From: Paraburkholderia rhynchosiae | Lineage (GTDB): Bacteria > Pseudomonadota > Gammaproteobacteria > Burkholderiales > Burkholderiaceae | Length of the DNA stretch: 64,000 nucleotides | Direction of reading: 5' to 3' | NCBI RefSeq assembly: GCF_002879865.1 | Contig: NZ_PNXY01000014.1 | Coordinates: 1 to 64,000, forward strand | Shown here: piece by piece, positions 34,122 to 43,087 of the stretch | Numbering within the stretch: position 1 is the stretch's first letter | How the letters are laid out: every line of letters starts with the position of its first letter | Notes under the pieces: model-generated | Told to the model about the DNA's origin: nothing | What the model saw: only the letters and a program-made list of their open reading frames with translations | Databases searched by the model: none | Position numbers and translations under genes: made by a program

Positions 34122-35021
34122 ATGAGCGACTTCTTCCAGTTCGTCGTCGAAGGGCTGACGACCGGCTCGTTCTACGCCCTCGTCGCCCTCGGCTACACGA
34201 TGGTGTATGGGATCATCCGGCTGATCAACTTCGCTCATGGCGACCTGTTCATGGTCGGCGCGTTCATCGGCTGGACCGGTTTGATGGTGCTTGCCGCCGC
34301 GCACCTGCCGCTCTCCCTGGCGCTGCTGATTGCCTTTCTGGCCTCGATGGCGGTCACGGGTGCTCTCGGCCTCGCGATCGAGCGGCTGGCGTATCAGCCA
34401 CTGCTGCGCGCGCCGCGGCTGTCTATTCTGATCACGGCACTGGGTGTCTCGCTGGCGCTGCAAAATGGGGTGCTGCTGATCTACGGCCCGGGTTTTCGCA
34501 CCTATCCACATGTGCTGAGCCAGGCTGGATTTGAGATCCACGGCGTGCAGATCACTTTCGCGCAGATCGGCATTGTCACGGCGAGTCTGGCGCTGATGCT
34601 GGCACTGTATTTCTTCGTTCATCACACTTTCCTTGGCACCGCGATGCGCGCGCTGGCGATCGATCAGGACGCCGCGCGTCTGATGGGCATCGACGTCGAG
34701 CGCCTGATCCAGTTGACCTTCCTGCTGGGTTCGGTACTGGCCGCCGTGGCGGGCGTCATGGAGGGGTTGTACTACACGCAGATCAATTTCTTCATGGGCT
34801 TCGTGCTAGGCCTGCGTGCGTTCACCGCCGCCGTGCTGGGCGGCATCGGCAACATTCCGGGCGCGATGGCGGGCGGCATCCTGATCGGCTTGCTCGAAGC
34901 CTTCGGCGCGGGCTATGTCTCGTCGCAATGGACCGACGTGTTCGTCTTCGGCGTGCTGATCGGCGTACTCGTGATCAAGCCGACGGGGCTGTTCGGCGAA
35001 CGCGTCGTCGAGAGAATGTGA
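34122..35021 (+). CDS. livH: ABC importer permease, LivH type
   Basis: 299 residues and about eight transmembrane helices. The N-terminal GLTTGSFYALVALGYTMVYG and INFAHGDLFMVGAF are LivH signatures; AVLGGIGNIPGAMAGGILIG is the cytoplasmic coupling region that contacts the ATPase. It forms the inner-membrane channel with the LivM half of the next gene, which begins 3 bp after its stop. Confidence 0.93.
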   Translation: MSDFFQFVVEGLTTGSFYALVALGYTMVYGIIRLINFAHGDLFMVGAFIGWTGLMVLAAAHLPLSLALLIAFLASMAVTGALGLAIERLAYQPLLRAPRLSILITALGVSLALQNGVLLIYGPGFRTYPHVLSQAGFEIHGVQITFAQIGIVTASLALMLALYFFVHHTFLGTAMRALAIDQDAARLMGIDVERLIQLTFLLGSVLAAVAGVMEGLYYTQINFFMGFVLGLRAFTAAVLGGIGNIPGAMAGGILIGLLEAFGAGYVSSQWTDVFVFGVLIGVLVIKPTGLFGERVVERM

Positions 35022-35024
35022 TCC

Positions 35025-36833
35025 ATGAGCGCCCGGGAAGCTTCCGCGCGTTGGGCCCCGCCTGCCGGCGTCGCGCTGCTTGCAGCCGCCGTCGCGCTGC
35101 CCGCGGTCGCCAGCAACTATCTGATCAATGTCGGCCTGACCATCGTCACCTATTCGATCCTGGGTCTCGGGCTGAACATCGTGGTCGGTTATGCCGGACT
35201 GCTCGATCTGGGCTATGCGGCCTTCTTCGCGATCGGCGCATATACGACGGCGCTGCTGGAAACCTTGCTGCACTTCTCGTTCTGGGAAACGCTACCGTTC
35301 AGTCTTGCGTTCGCCGGGGTGTCGGGCATCGTCATCGGCTACCCTACCCTGCGCCTGCGCAGCGACTATCTGGCGATCGTCACGCTGGGGTTCGGCGAAA
35401 TCACGCGCATCGTCGCCACCAATCTCGACATCACGGGCGGACCGAACGGCATTTTCGGTATCGCCAGCCCCAGCCTGTTCGGTTTCGAAATCAGTTCGCC
35501 GCTGGCGCTCTACGAACTGGGCATGGCGTTCCTCGTGCTGGTGCTCGTATTCGCCATACGGCTCGGCCAGTCGCGGCTGGGCCGCGCCTGGACCAGCATC
35601 CGCGAGGACGAGGCGGCCGCCGAGGCCGTCGGCGTGCCGACGCTGCGCGTCAAGCTGCTCGCCTACGTCATAGGCGCATTGATCGGCGGGCTGGGGGGCA
35701 GCCTGTTCGCCGCCCGCTTCGGCACCATCGACCCGACTGGCTTCACCTATCTGCAGTCCGTCACGATCCTGATCGTGGTCGTGCTCGGCGGCCGGGGGAG
35801 CATTCCCGGCGTGATTCTCGGGGCCATCATCGTCGCCGGCCTTCCGGAAATGCTACGTTTTCTCAACCTCTGGCGCATCTTCGCTTTCGCGATCGGGCTC
35901 GTGATTCTGATGTTGCTGCGGCCGCAAGGGCTTTGGCCAGCACCGCTGCGCCGGGTCGCGCCGGCGCGCAAGGGCGCTGGCGCCGATCAAGCTCCTGCGC
36001 CCAGCCACGCTGTCACCGAGGAAATCGTGCTGGAGGTGCGCGAGATGCAACGTCGCTTCGGTGGCGTGCTGGCAGTCGGCGGTGTCAGCTTCATGGTGCG
36101 CAGCGGGGAGATCGTGAGCCTGATCGGTCCGAACGGCGCCGGCAAGACAACTGTTTTCAACTGCCTTACCGGCGTGATCCGCCCGACCGGCGGCCAGATC
36201 GTCTGGTGTCGGGAACTGCTCGCCGGTGGGACACCTCATCGCATCGTCCATCAAGGCATGGCGCGGACCTTCCAGGGCATCCGTCTGTTCGCCCACATGA
36301 CGGCCTTCGAAAACGTCTTGATCGGCATGGATCATCGGCTCCGCACACCGCTCGCAGCCGAGCTTTTAGCGTTGCCGTCCGCGCGTGCCGATGCCGCAGA
36401 TCATTCGACCGAGGGCCTGCGCTGGCTCGCCTTCGTCGGTCTCGCGGGCCGGGCTGGCGAACGCGCCGCCGATCTGCCCTACGGCGACCAACGCAGGCTG
36501 GAGATCGCCCGCGCGCTCGCCAGCAACCCTCGCCTGCTGCTACTGGACGAGCCTGCAGCGGGCATGAACCCGACCGAGAAACGCGCGCTGATGGAACTGA
36601 TCCGGCGGATCCGGAACCATGGCGTCACGGTGCTGCTGATCGAACATGACATGATGCTGGTCATGGGCGTATCGGACCGGGTCATTGTGATGGACCACGG
36701 CGTCATCATTGCCGAGGGTCAGCCCACCGCAATCCAGGCGGACCCGCGTGTGATCGATGCCTATCTCGGCGCAGCCGGGAAAGACGAGGCGGCCGACGAT
36801 ACTGCCGGGGAGAAATCGCTGTGGGACTCCTAG
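35025..36833 (+). CDS. Fused ABC importer permease-ATPase (LivM-LivG)
   Basis: 602 residues. Residues 1-310 are a LivM permease (GLNIVVGYAGLLDLGYAAFF, GEITRIVATNLDITGGPNGI, GGRGSIPGVILGAIIVAGLP). A linker near 310-330 (ALASTA-like basic stretch, ARKGAGADQAPAPSHA) leads into a LivG ATPase: Walker A GPNGAGKT near 367-374, Q-loop region ARTFQGIRLFAHMTAFENVL, signature YGDQRRLEIARAL near 484, Walker B LLLLDEPAAGMNP near 505 and switch His in LLIEHDMMLVMG. Fusion keeps the gene order of separate livM and livG. This form occurs in some proteobacteria. It overlaps the next gene by 13 bp. Confidence 0.93.
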   Translation: MSAREASARWAPPAGVALLAAAVALPAVASNYLINVGLTIVTYSILGLGLNIVVGYAGLLDLGYAAFFAIGAYTTALLETLLHFSFWETLPFSLAFAGVSGIVIGYPTLRLRSDYLAIVTLGFGEITRIVATNLDITGGPNGIFGIASPSLFGFEISSPLALYELGMAFLVLVLVFAIRLGQSRLGRAWTSIREDEAAAEAVGVPTLRVKLLAYVIGALIGGLGGSLFAARFGTIDPTGFTYLQSVTILIVVVLGGRGSIPGVILGAIIVAGLPEMLRFLNLWRIFAFAIGLVILMLLRPQGLWPAPLRRVAPARKGAGADQAPAPSHAVTEEIVLEVREMQRRFGGVLAVGGVSFMVRSGEIVSLIGPNGAGKTTVFNCLTGVIRPTGGQIVWCRELLAGGTPHRIVHQGMARTFQGIRLFAHMTAFENVLIGMDHRLRTPLAAELLALPSARADAADHSTEGLRWLAFVGLAGRAGERAADLPYGDQRRLEIARALASNPRLLLLDEPAAGMNPTEKRALMELIRRIRNHGVTVLLIEHDMMLVMGVSDRVIVMDHGVIIAEGQPTAIQADPRVIDAYLGAAGKDEAADDTAGEKSLWDS

Positions 36834-37552
36834 AAATCCGCGATTTACATGTTAGCTATGGGAACGTTGAAGTTCTGCACGGCATATCGCTAGACCTCGC
36901 GCAGGGCGAGATCGTCGCCTTGCTCGGCAGCAATGGCGCGGGGAAAACGACCACACTGCGGGCGATTTCCGGACTGATCCGTCCGCGGGCAGGCGAGATC
37001 GTCATGGATGGGCAACGCCTGACGGGATTGCGCGCACACCAGATCGTGGCGCTGGGTCTAGGGCATGTGCCGGAGGGGCGGCGCATGTTCGGAGCACTAA
37101 CGGTGGAGGAAAATATGCAACTCGGCGGCTATCTGATCCGGCGTGACGGTGCGGCGCTGCAACAGCGAAGGGAGCAGCTCTATGAGACATTCCCGCGGCT
37201 TGGCGAGCGACGCGGCCAGCTGGCAGGCACACTCAGCGGCGGCGAACAACAGATGCTGGCGATTGCCCGTGCCCTGATGCTGCGCCCGCGCATCGTCGTA
37301 CTGGACGAACCGTCGATGGGACTCGCGCCGAAGCTGGTCCGTGCGATATTCGGCATGATTGCCGACATCTGCCGCGAAGGCACCTCGATTCTGCTCGTCG
37401 AACAGAACGCCCGCCAGGCGCTGCGCATCGCTCAGCGGGCCTACGTGCTGGAAAGCGGGCGCATTGCGCTTGCAGGGTCCGCCCACGATCTGGCTCAGGA
37501 TAACCGGGTCCGCGCTGCCTATCTCGGCGGCAGTGCTGTCGCGGCCGAGTAA
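36821..37552 (+). CDS. livF: ABC importer ATPase, LivF type
   Basis: 243 residues starting at GTG 36821, inside the end of the fused gene. Walker A GSNGAGKTTTLRAI near 36, GHVPEGRRMFGALTVEENMQ (LivF-specific), signature LSGGEQQMLAIARALMLRP near 138 and Walker B IVVLDEPSMGLAP. It pairs with the LivG domain of the fusion as the second nucleotide-binding subunit on the cytoplasmic face. No ATG with a good ribosome-binding site is present, so GTG is accepted. Confidence 0.92.
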   Translation: MGLLEIRDLHVSYGNVEVLHGISLDLAQGEIVALLGSNGAGKTTTLRAISGLIRPRAGEIVMDGQRLTGLRAHQIVALGLGHVPEGRRMFGALTVEENMQLGGYLIRRDGAALQQRREQLYETFPRLGERRGQLAGTLSGGEQQMLAIARALMLRPRIVVLDEPSMGLAPKLVRAIFGMIADICREGTSILLVEQNARQALRIAQRAYVLESGRIALAGSAHDLAQDNRVRAAYLGGSAVAAE

Positions 37553-37609
37553 CTCGCCAATCGATTCAATCAGCTTGCTTGAAACGGTTACTACGCAATG
37601 GAGGAAAAC

Positions 37610-38083
37610 ATGTCAGAGGTCGAAAAGGAAAAGGTCGTTGCAGTGCTGAACCGGATTCTGGAGTCGGAACTGGCCGGTGTGGTTCGTTATACTCATTATT
37701 CATTCCTGGTATTTGGATTCGGCCGCATTCCCATTGTGGCGTGGCTGCGGCAACAGGCCGACGAATCGCTTGCGCACGCTCAGCAGGCCGGCGAATGGAT
37801 CACTACCCTGGATGCCTACCCGTCTCTGGCGATCGGTCCGCTTCTCGACTCGCACATCTTCGACATTGCGTCCATTTTGCGTGAATCGCTCGAAGCCGAG
37901 AAAGTCGCTCTCGACCTGTACCGGGAGCTGTTGGCGCTGACGGAAGATCGTTCAGTCGCGCTGGAAGAATATGCACGCCAGATGATCCTGGTCGAAGAAC
38001 TTCACGCCGGCGAGGTGGACAAGATGCTGCGTCGCCCCGGAACGATGACGACACCGCCTGAGCGCGGCACGGCGCCGGCCTGA
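37610..38083 (+). CDS. Bacterioferritin-like diiron four-helix protein
   Basis: 157 residues with two E-x-x-H motifs, E53-S-L-A-H56 region (ESLAHAQQAGEWI) and E129-E-L-H132, plus E18/E20 and E93/E97, giving a ferritin-type diiron site in a four-helix bundle. ATG 37610 follows GGAGGAAAAC; an ATG 12 nt upstream overlaps the ribosome-binding site. The methionine for haem in true Bfr is not evident. It lies 57 bp after livF on the same strand. Iron storage or oxidation is the default, but its place in this operon-like run suggests a more specific diiron role. Confidence 0.8.
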   Translation: MSEVEKEKVVAVLNRILESELAGVVRYTHYSFLVFGFGRIPIVAWLRQQADESLAHAQQAGEWITTLDAYPSLAIGPLLDSHIFDIASILRESLEAEKVALDLYRELLALTEDRSVALEEYARQMILVEELHAGEVDKMLRRPGTMTTPPERGTAPA

Positions 38084-38180
38084 GTTCTCGAACTGACCGG
38101 ATATTTTCTGCCGTTCGATCTGTCGCTTGACGACGGTCGTCGGCAAGCAGGAAAGCCTGTTTTCCAAGGAGGCATCCATC

Positions 38181-39026
38181 ATGCTGAATTACCCTGCTGC
38201 CTATCAATCCACAAAAGGCTCCGCGCTCGACGTCGACAAAACTTTCTATGAGCGCATCGCTTCACTGCAAGATACCCGCACGCTGGTTGAATCGATCGTC
38301 GTGCCGATCCGCTCGGGGCGAGCATGGACCGTGCCGGCCGGCCACGTGTTTCGCATTGTCACCATCGAAGGCCCACAGGTTGCCGACCTGAACATATGGA
38401 ACCGGCACAACCCGCGCGAGCGCATGTGGGCATCGCGTACGCGCCAGTTGCAGCAGGCGCACGTCAGCACGTTCGATCGCCTGTGGTCGACGCTGCCGTT
38501 CCTGCGGCCAATGGTGACCATCACCGATGACAGCCTTGCAGCCTACGGCGTCGACGAGCACGGCGGCCGGGTCCACGATCTGCTCGGCACCCGCTGCGAC
38601 CCGTATGTGAACCGCATGCTGACCGGCGAGGATTTTCATTTCCACTGCCACTCCAACCTGACACGCGCCATCGCCCCCTATGGGTTGACTGAGTACGACG
38701 TGCACGACGTACTGAACGTGTTCCAATGCACCGGCCTGAATCTCGAAGACAAGTACTTCATGAAGGCCTGCCCGGCAAAGAAAGGCGACTACCTCGAATT
38801 CTTCGCGGAGATAGACTTGCTATGCGCGCTGTCGACCTGTCCGGGCGGCGATCTGTCAGTGCCAATGTGGGGTCCCGACGCGCGCGATCCGCTGGAGGTG
38901 TGCCGGCCGCTTGGCGTCGAGATCTGGCAACTCGCGCCACAGATGCTGGATGGGTGGACGCCGCCGGCCGTGGCCGCCTACAAGGGGCAGCACGGGATGG
39001 TGCTGGATCAGCCGCAATGGAAGTGA
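38181..39026 (+). CDS. DUF1989 / urea-carboxylase-associated family protein
   Basis: 281 residues. Blocks: VPIRSGRAWTVPAGHVFRIV, GPQVADLNIWN, EDFHFHCHSNLTRAI, CPAKKGDYLEFFAEIDLLCA and LSTCPGGDLSVPMWG, with conserved His and Cys likely to bind metal. DUF1989 proteins occur next to urea carboxylase/allophanate hydrolase or guanidine-degradation genes and ABC importers; their chemical role is not well established. ATG 38181 follows AAGGAGGCATCC. With the importer and the isomerase it suggests uptake and breakdown of a small nitrogen compound. No urea carboxylase is in the window. Confidence 0.82.
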   Translation: MLNYPAAYQSTKGSALDVDKTFYERIASLQDTRTLVESIVVPIRSGRAWTVPAGHVFRIVTIEGPQVADLNIWNRHNPRERMWASRTRQLQQAHVSTFDRLWSTLPFLRPMVTITDDSLAAYGVDEHGGRVHDLLGTRCDPYVNRMLTGEDFHFHCHSNLTRAIAPYGLTEYDVHDVLNVFQCTGLNLEDKYFMKACPAKKGDYLEFFAEIDLLCALSTCPGGDLSVPMWGPDARDPLEVCRPLGVEIWQLAPQMLDGWTPPAVAAYKGQHGMVLDQPQWK

Positions 39027-39122
39027 GACTGCTGCATCCCGAATCGTACGATTACCCCGCGTGACACGCAGGCTGATTTTCACGAATAATGGCCCCACAC
39101 CCGTTACTGCGCGAGGGCGAAC

Positions 39123-41174
39123 ATGCGTTATAGCCCCGATGCCATCCGCACCATTGCCCTGGTCGGGCATGCTGGAAGCGGCAAGACCTCGCTTGCCGAA
39201 GCGCTGCTGCACCATGGCGGCGCGCTCCACGCGCCCGGCAGCGTGGAGCGCGGGACTACCGTCTGCGATTTCGAGCCGCTCGAACGCAAATACCACCACT
39301 CGCTAAACTCGGCCGTCGTTCACCTGCACTACAGGGATACCCGCATCTATCTGCTCGATACGCCCGGCTATCCAGACTTTTCCGGGCCGTCGATCAGCGC
39401 CTTGCCCGCTGTCGAGACTGCTGCCATCGTCATCAATGCGCAGACCGGCATTGAAATGACCACCCGGCGCATGATGGCCCGGGCGGGTGAACGTAAGCTT
39501 TGCAGAATGATCATCGTGAACGGCATCGATGGAGAAAAGGTCGACCTGCCGGGGTTACTGGCTCAAATACAGCAGAACTTCGGCACGCAATGCCTGCCCA
39601 TCAACCTGCCGGCGCAGGGTGGCCGTCAAGTGGTGGATTGCTTTTTCAACCCTGCCGGCGAGGCCGACTTCCTGGCCGTGGAAGCAGCGCACAATGCGCT
39701 GGTCGATCAGGTAATCGAGATCGACCCGGCCTTGATGGAGCTTTACCTGGAGCAAGGCGAGGCCATCCACCCCGAGCAGTTGCACGAACCCTTCGAGCGG
39801 GCGCTGCGCGAAGGTCATCTGGTACCCATCTGCTTCACGTCGGCGGTCAACGGCACCGGCATCGCAGAGCTGCTCGACCTGTTCGTCCGGCTCCTGCCGA
39901 ATCCCATGGAAGGCAACCCGCCACTCTTTTACCGTGATACCGGCGGTCGCCGGGAAATCGTGCGCGCGGAGCCCGACGCCGACAAGCACGTGTTGGCCCA
40001 CACCTTCAAGATCTCGATAGACCCTTACATCGGCAAGCTGGCCGTGTTTCGCATCTACCAGGGCACGATCGTGCGCGATAGCCAGCTCTATATCGGCGAC
40101 AGACGGCAGCCGTTCCGGGTCGCCCATTTATTGATGTTGCAGGGCAAGGAGCACGTGGATGTCCTGCGTGCCGGACCCGGCGATATTTGCGCCGTGGCCA
40201 AGGTCGACGAGATCGGCCTCGATGCCGTGCTGCATGACGCCCCCGAGGACGGCAACATCCACCTGGTCCCGCCGGACTTGCCTATGCCCATTTACGGCTT
40301 GGCGATCGAGCCGGCGCGCCGCGGCAACGAGCAGCGTCTCTGGGAAATTCTGCAGAGGCTGACCGCGGAAGACCCGTGTCTGCGCATCGAACACCAGGCC
40401 GGCACCAACGAGACCGTGGTGCGCGGTCTCGGCGAGTTGCACCTGCGCTACATGCTGGAGCGGCTGTCAGACCAGTTCAAGCTCGAAGTCGTGACGCGGC
40501 CGCCGAAAATTGCCTATTGCGAAACCATCGGCGGCTGCGCCGAGGGGCACTGCCGCCACAAGAAGCAAACCGGCGGCGCGGGACAGTTCGGTGAAGTTAT
40601 GCTGCGCGTCGAGCCGCTGCCGCGAGGCGCGGGGTTCGAGTTCGTCGACGCCGTCAGGGGCGGCGCCATCCCCGGTCAGTTCATGCCCGCTGTGGAAAAG
40701 GGCGTTCTCCAGGCCATCGAGAGCGGGCCGCTTGCCGGCGTCCCGATGCAGGACGTGCGAGTCACTGTCTTCGACGGCAAAAGCCATTCGGTCGACTCGA
40801 AGGAGGTGGCATTCGTCACCGCCGGGCGCAAAGCCTTCATCGATGCGGTGCTCAAAGCGCAGCCAGTTGTGCTCGAACCTATCGTGGACATCGAGGTGAC
40901 GACGCCAGAACCCGCGATGGGCGACATCATCAGCGATCTGTCTTCGCGGCGCGGCCAGGTTCATGGCGCTCGCACCGTCGCCGGGGATGCCGTGGTCGTC
41001 GCCGGGCAAGTGCCGCTTGCCGAACTCAACGACTATCAGTCGCGTCTGAACGCCATCGCTGGCGGACACGGCAACTACAGTATTCAATTCAGTCACTACG
41101 CCCCGGTGCCCCCTGCGCAGCAGGAATCGATGGCGGCGCAGCACAAAAACCGCAGCGACGCAGCGACGCCATGA
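39123..41174 (+). CDS. Elongation-factor-G-like GTPase (paralogue)
   Basis: 683 residues with EF-G domain order: GTPase (Walker A GHAGSGKT 15-22, switch I RGTTV, DTPGYPDF near 78), domain II, domain III, domain IV (TGGAGQFGEVMLRVEPLP, PGQFMPAVEKGVLQAIESG) and the EF2-C fold at the end. The G4 motif that reads guanine is IVNGID rather than the usual VNKxD, and the G5 SA is in FTSAVNGTG. Such EF-G-like proteins (FusA2-type) co-exist with housekeeping fusA and are not essential for translocation. It is not near rpsL/rpsG or tuf, confirming a paralogue. GAGGG precedes ATG 39123. Confidence 0.88.
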   Translation: MRYSPDAIRTIALVGHAGSGKTSLAEALLHHGGALHAPGSVERGTTVCDFEPLERKYHHSLNSAVVHLHYRDTRIYLLDTPGYPDFSGPSISALPAVETAAIVINAQTGIEMTTRRMMARAGERKLCRMIIVNGIDGEKVDLPGLLAQIQQNFGTQCLPINLPAQGGRQVVDCFFNPAGEADFLAVEAAHNALVDQVIEIDPALMELYLEQGEAIHPEQLHEPFERALREGHLVPICFTSAVNGTGIAELLDLFVRLLPNPMEGNPPLFYRDTGGRREIVRAEPDADKHVLAHTFKISIDPYIGKLAVFRIYQGTIVRDSQLYIGDRRQPFRVAHLLMLQGKEHVDVLRAGPGDICAVAKVDEIGLDAVLHDAPEDGNIHLVPPDLPMPIYGLAIEPARRGNEQRLWEILQRLTAEDPCLRIEHQAGTNETVVRGLGELHLRYMLERLSDQFKLEVVTRPPKIAYCETIGGCAEGHCRHKKQTGGAGQFGEVMLRVEPLPRGAGFEFVDAVRGGAIPGQFMPAVEKGVLQAIESGPLAGVPMQDVRVTVFDGKSHSVDSKEVAFVTAGRKAFIDAVLKAQPVVLEPIVDIEVTTPEPAMGDIISDLSSRRGQVHGARTVAGDAVVVAGQVPLAELNDYQSRLNAIAGGHGNYSIQFSHYAPVPPAQQESMAAQHKNRSDAATP

Positions 41175-41312
41175 ATGACTCACCGCACGACGAAAAATCG
41201 GCAGGCGAGGCACGTGTCCGGCAAGCGGGTGGACGGCTCGCCCCGGGCAAGCGGCAAGACGGACGGTGCGAACTTCACTCGGGGGTCGGCGCAAACGACA
41301 TCTGGGGACATC

Positions 41313-42557
41313 ATGAAAGTTATCGTGCTCGGCGGGGGGGTCGTCGGTGTGACGACCGCGTACCAGTTACAGAAGGATGGCCATGAGGTCGTGATCGTCG
41401 AGCGGCAGCCTGTAGTCGCGGCGGAGACCAGTTGGGGTAACGCAGGGATGATCGCGCCCGGACATTCGTTTGTGTGGTCCTCGCCCAAAGCGCCGATGAT
41501 TCTCCTCAAATCGCTGGTGTTGAAAGATCAGGCGTTGCGCTTCAGGTTCTCGGCAGACCCCCGGCTGTACAGCTGGTCGTGGCGCTTCCTGATGGAATGC
41601 ACGTCGGAAAAGGCACGCCGGAATACCCTGCTCAAGCATCGGCTCGCAGCGTACTCGCAATGCGTCCTGCAGGATGTGGTTGCTGAGGAAGCCATAGAGT
41701 ACGATCGGAACGACCGCGGAATTCTGTATCTCCATCGGAACCAGCAAGCGCTAGACCGCGGAGTCGCGCACATGAAGTTGCTGGAATCGGATGGCCAGGT
41801 CATCAGGGTTCTCAGCCGCGATCAGGTCGTCGCGCTCGATCCGTCTCTGGCTTCGGCAAAAGACAAGATTGCGGGCGCCATTCACTGCCCGACCGATGAG
41901 ACCGGAGATCCCGCGAAGTTCACCCGCGCCCTTGTCGAAAAGGTTGTCGCACGCGGCGGTACCCTTCTGACGGACACCACCATTAGCGGCTTCGAAACCG
42001 CAGGGCAGGACGTCGTGGGCATAAGAACGAGTCGAGGTGGGGTAAAAGGCGACGCGTATGTGCTCGCCCTTGGCTCCTATAGCCCGGTTCTTGGCCGTCA
42101 GCTCGGCATCGAGCTTCCGATCTATCCGATCAAGGGATACTCCCTCACCATTCCGATCGACGGCAAGCCCTTGCCACCCACCGTTGCAGCGGTCGACGAG
42201 CAGAACCTGGTCGCAATCTCGCGCTTCGGTGACCGGATCCGGGTCACCGCGACAGCCGAGTTTGCCGGCTACGATACGAGCCACAAGCCTTCTGATTTTG
42301 CATTTATGAAGAGAGTCACGCAGGAACTCTACCCTGCCGGCGCAAACTACGCTCGCGCCGAGATGTGGGCCGGGCTCAGGCCGATGACGCCGACGAACCT
42401 GCCGTTTTTTGGCCGCAAGAAGTATCGCAACCTCTATCTGAATACCGGTCACGGTCATATCGGCTGGACCATGTCCCACGGATCGGCTCGCATCACGGCC
42501 GACCTGATCGCGGGACGAACACCGGCGATTCCGATGGAGGGGCTGCTGCGGGATTGA
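41313..42557 (+). CDS. D-amino-acid dehydrogenase-like FAD oxidoreductase (DadA family)
   Basis: 414 residues, DAO fold. N-terminal FAD motif VIVLGGGVVGVTTAYQLQKD, followed by VVERQPVVAAETSWGNAGMI, and C-terminal GLRPMTPTNLPFFGRKKYRN with LYLNTGHGHIGWTMSHGSAR. Family members deaminate D-amino acids at the inner face of the membrane, passing electrons to quinone. ATG 41313 was chosen because MKVIVLGG begins the fold and GGGGACATC precedes it; the frame is open further upstream. No alanine racemase or dadX is adjacent, so the substrate is unassigned. Confidence 0.88.
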   Translation: MKVIVLGGGVVGVTTAYQLQKDGHEVVIVERQPVVAAETSWGNAGMIAPGHSFVWSSPKAPMILLKSLVLKDQALRFRFSADPRLYSWSWRFLMECTSEKARRNTLLKHRLAAYSQCVLQDVVAEEAIEYDRNDRGILYLHRNQQALDRGVAHMKLLESDGQVIRVLSRDQVVALDPSLASAKDKIAGAIHCPTDETGDPAKFTRALVEKVVARGGTLLTDTTISGFETAGQDVVGIRTSRGGVKGDAYVLALGSYSPVLGRQLGIELPIYPIKGYSLTIPIDGKPLPPTVAAVDEQNLVAISRFGDRIRVTATAEFAGYDTSHKPSDFAFMKRVTQELYPAGANYARAEMWAGLRPMTPTNLPFFGRKKYRNLYLNTGHGHIGWTMSHGSARITADLIAGRTPAIPMEGLLRD

Positions 42558-42739
42558 TGGCGACGCATGTTGCATTGTCGACGTCGTGCGGCGGTCCTCG
42601 CTACTCGCCCGCCTCACGTGTCGCCCAGCATTTGATTTGGATACCTCATTACATTCCGAATGCCTCGCGCTCTCCTGCGAGGTCAAGATCGCCAGCCATT
42701 GCATGCTACGATCTCCGGAAAACCGGCACGGAGGCTGCC

Positions 42740-42991
42740 ATGTGGGACAAGATCGAACACGAAGGCTTTGAAATCTGGGTACTTCCGGTCCTTGCATATG
42801 GCCCACCGGCGCCCGGCACGCTCTATCACTTCATTGGCTACGTTTGCCGCCACGGTGCAAACGCACACATTGCCGGCCAGAGCAAGCGGTTCCAGGAATT
42901 CGCGGAAACATTTCATAGCGAGGACGAGGCACGCGATGCCGGGTACCGCGCGGGGCGACATGTTCTTGCTACGTTCGTTGGAAATGGCTGA
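42740..42991 (+). CDS. Small hypothetical protein (83 aa)
   Basis: 83 residues from ATG 42740 preceded by GGAGG. The content is protein-like (IEHEGFEIWVLPVLAYGPPA, FHSEDEARDAGYRAGRHVLA), acidic/aromatic, without signal or membrane segments. It resembles small cytosolic proteins of Burkholderia, but I cannot name a family. The longer frame upstream overlaps the DadA-like gene and is not used. It is convergent with the VOC gene 97 bp on. Confidence 0.6.
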   Translation: MWDKIEHEGFEIWVLPVLAYGPPAPGTLYHFIGYVCRHGANAHIAGQSKRFQEFAETFHSEDEARDAGYRAGRHVLATFVGNG

Positions 42992-43087
42992 ATTCAGATC
43001 GCGCAGAGCCTTGCGATGCGCCCAGTTCCCGCTCGCGATATACGACGCCAGCGTTGCTGGTTGCATCGACAAAATTGCGCACGCCGA

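Noticed and set aside
34928..36649. 573-codon plus-strand open frame overlapping the LivM-LivG fusion
   Set aside because: Arg-rich out-of-frame shadow; the fusion frame has all permease and ATPase motifs.
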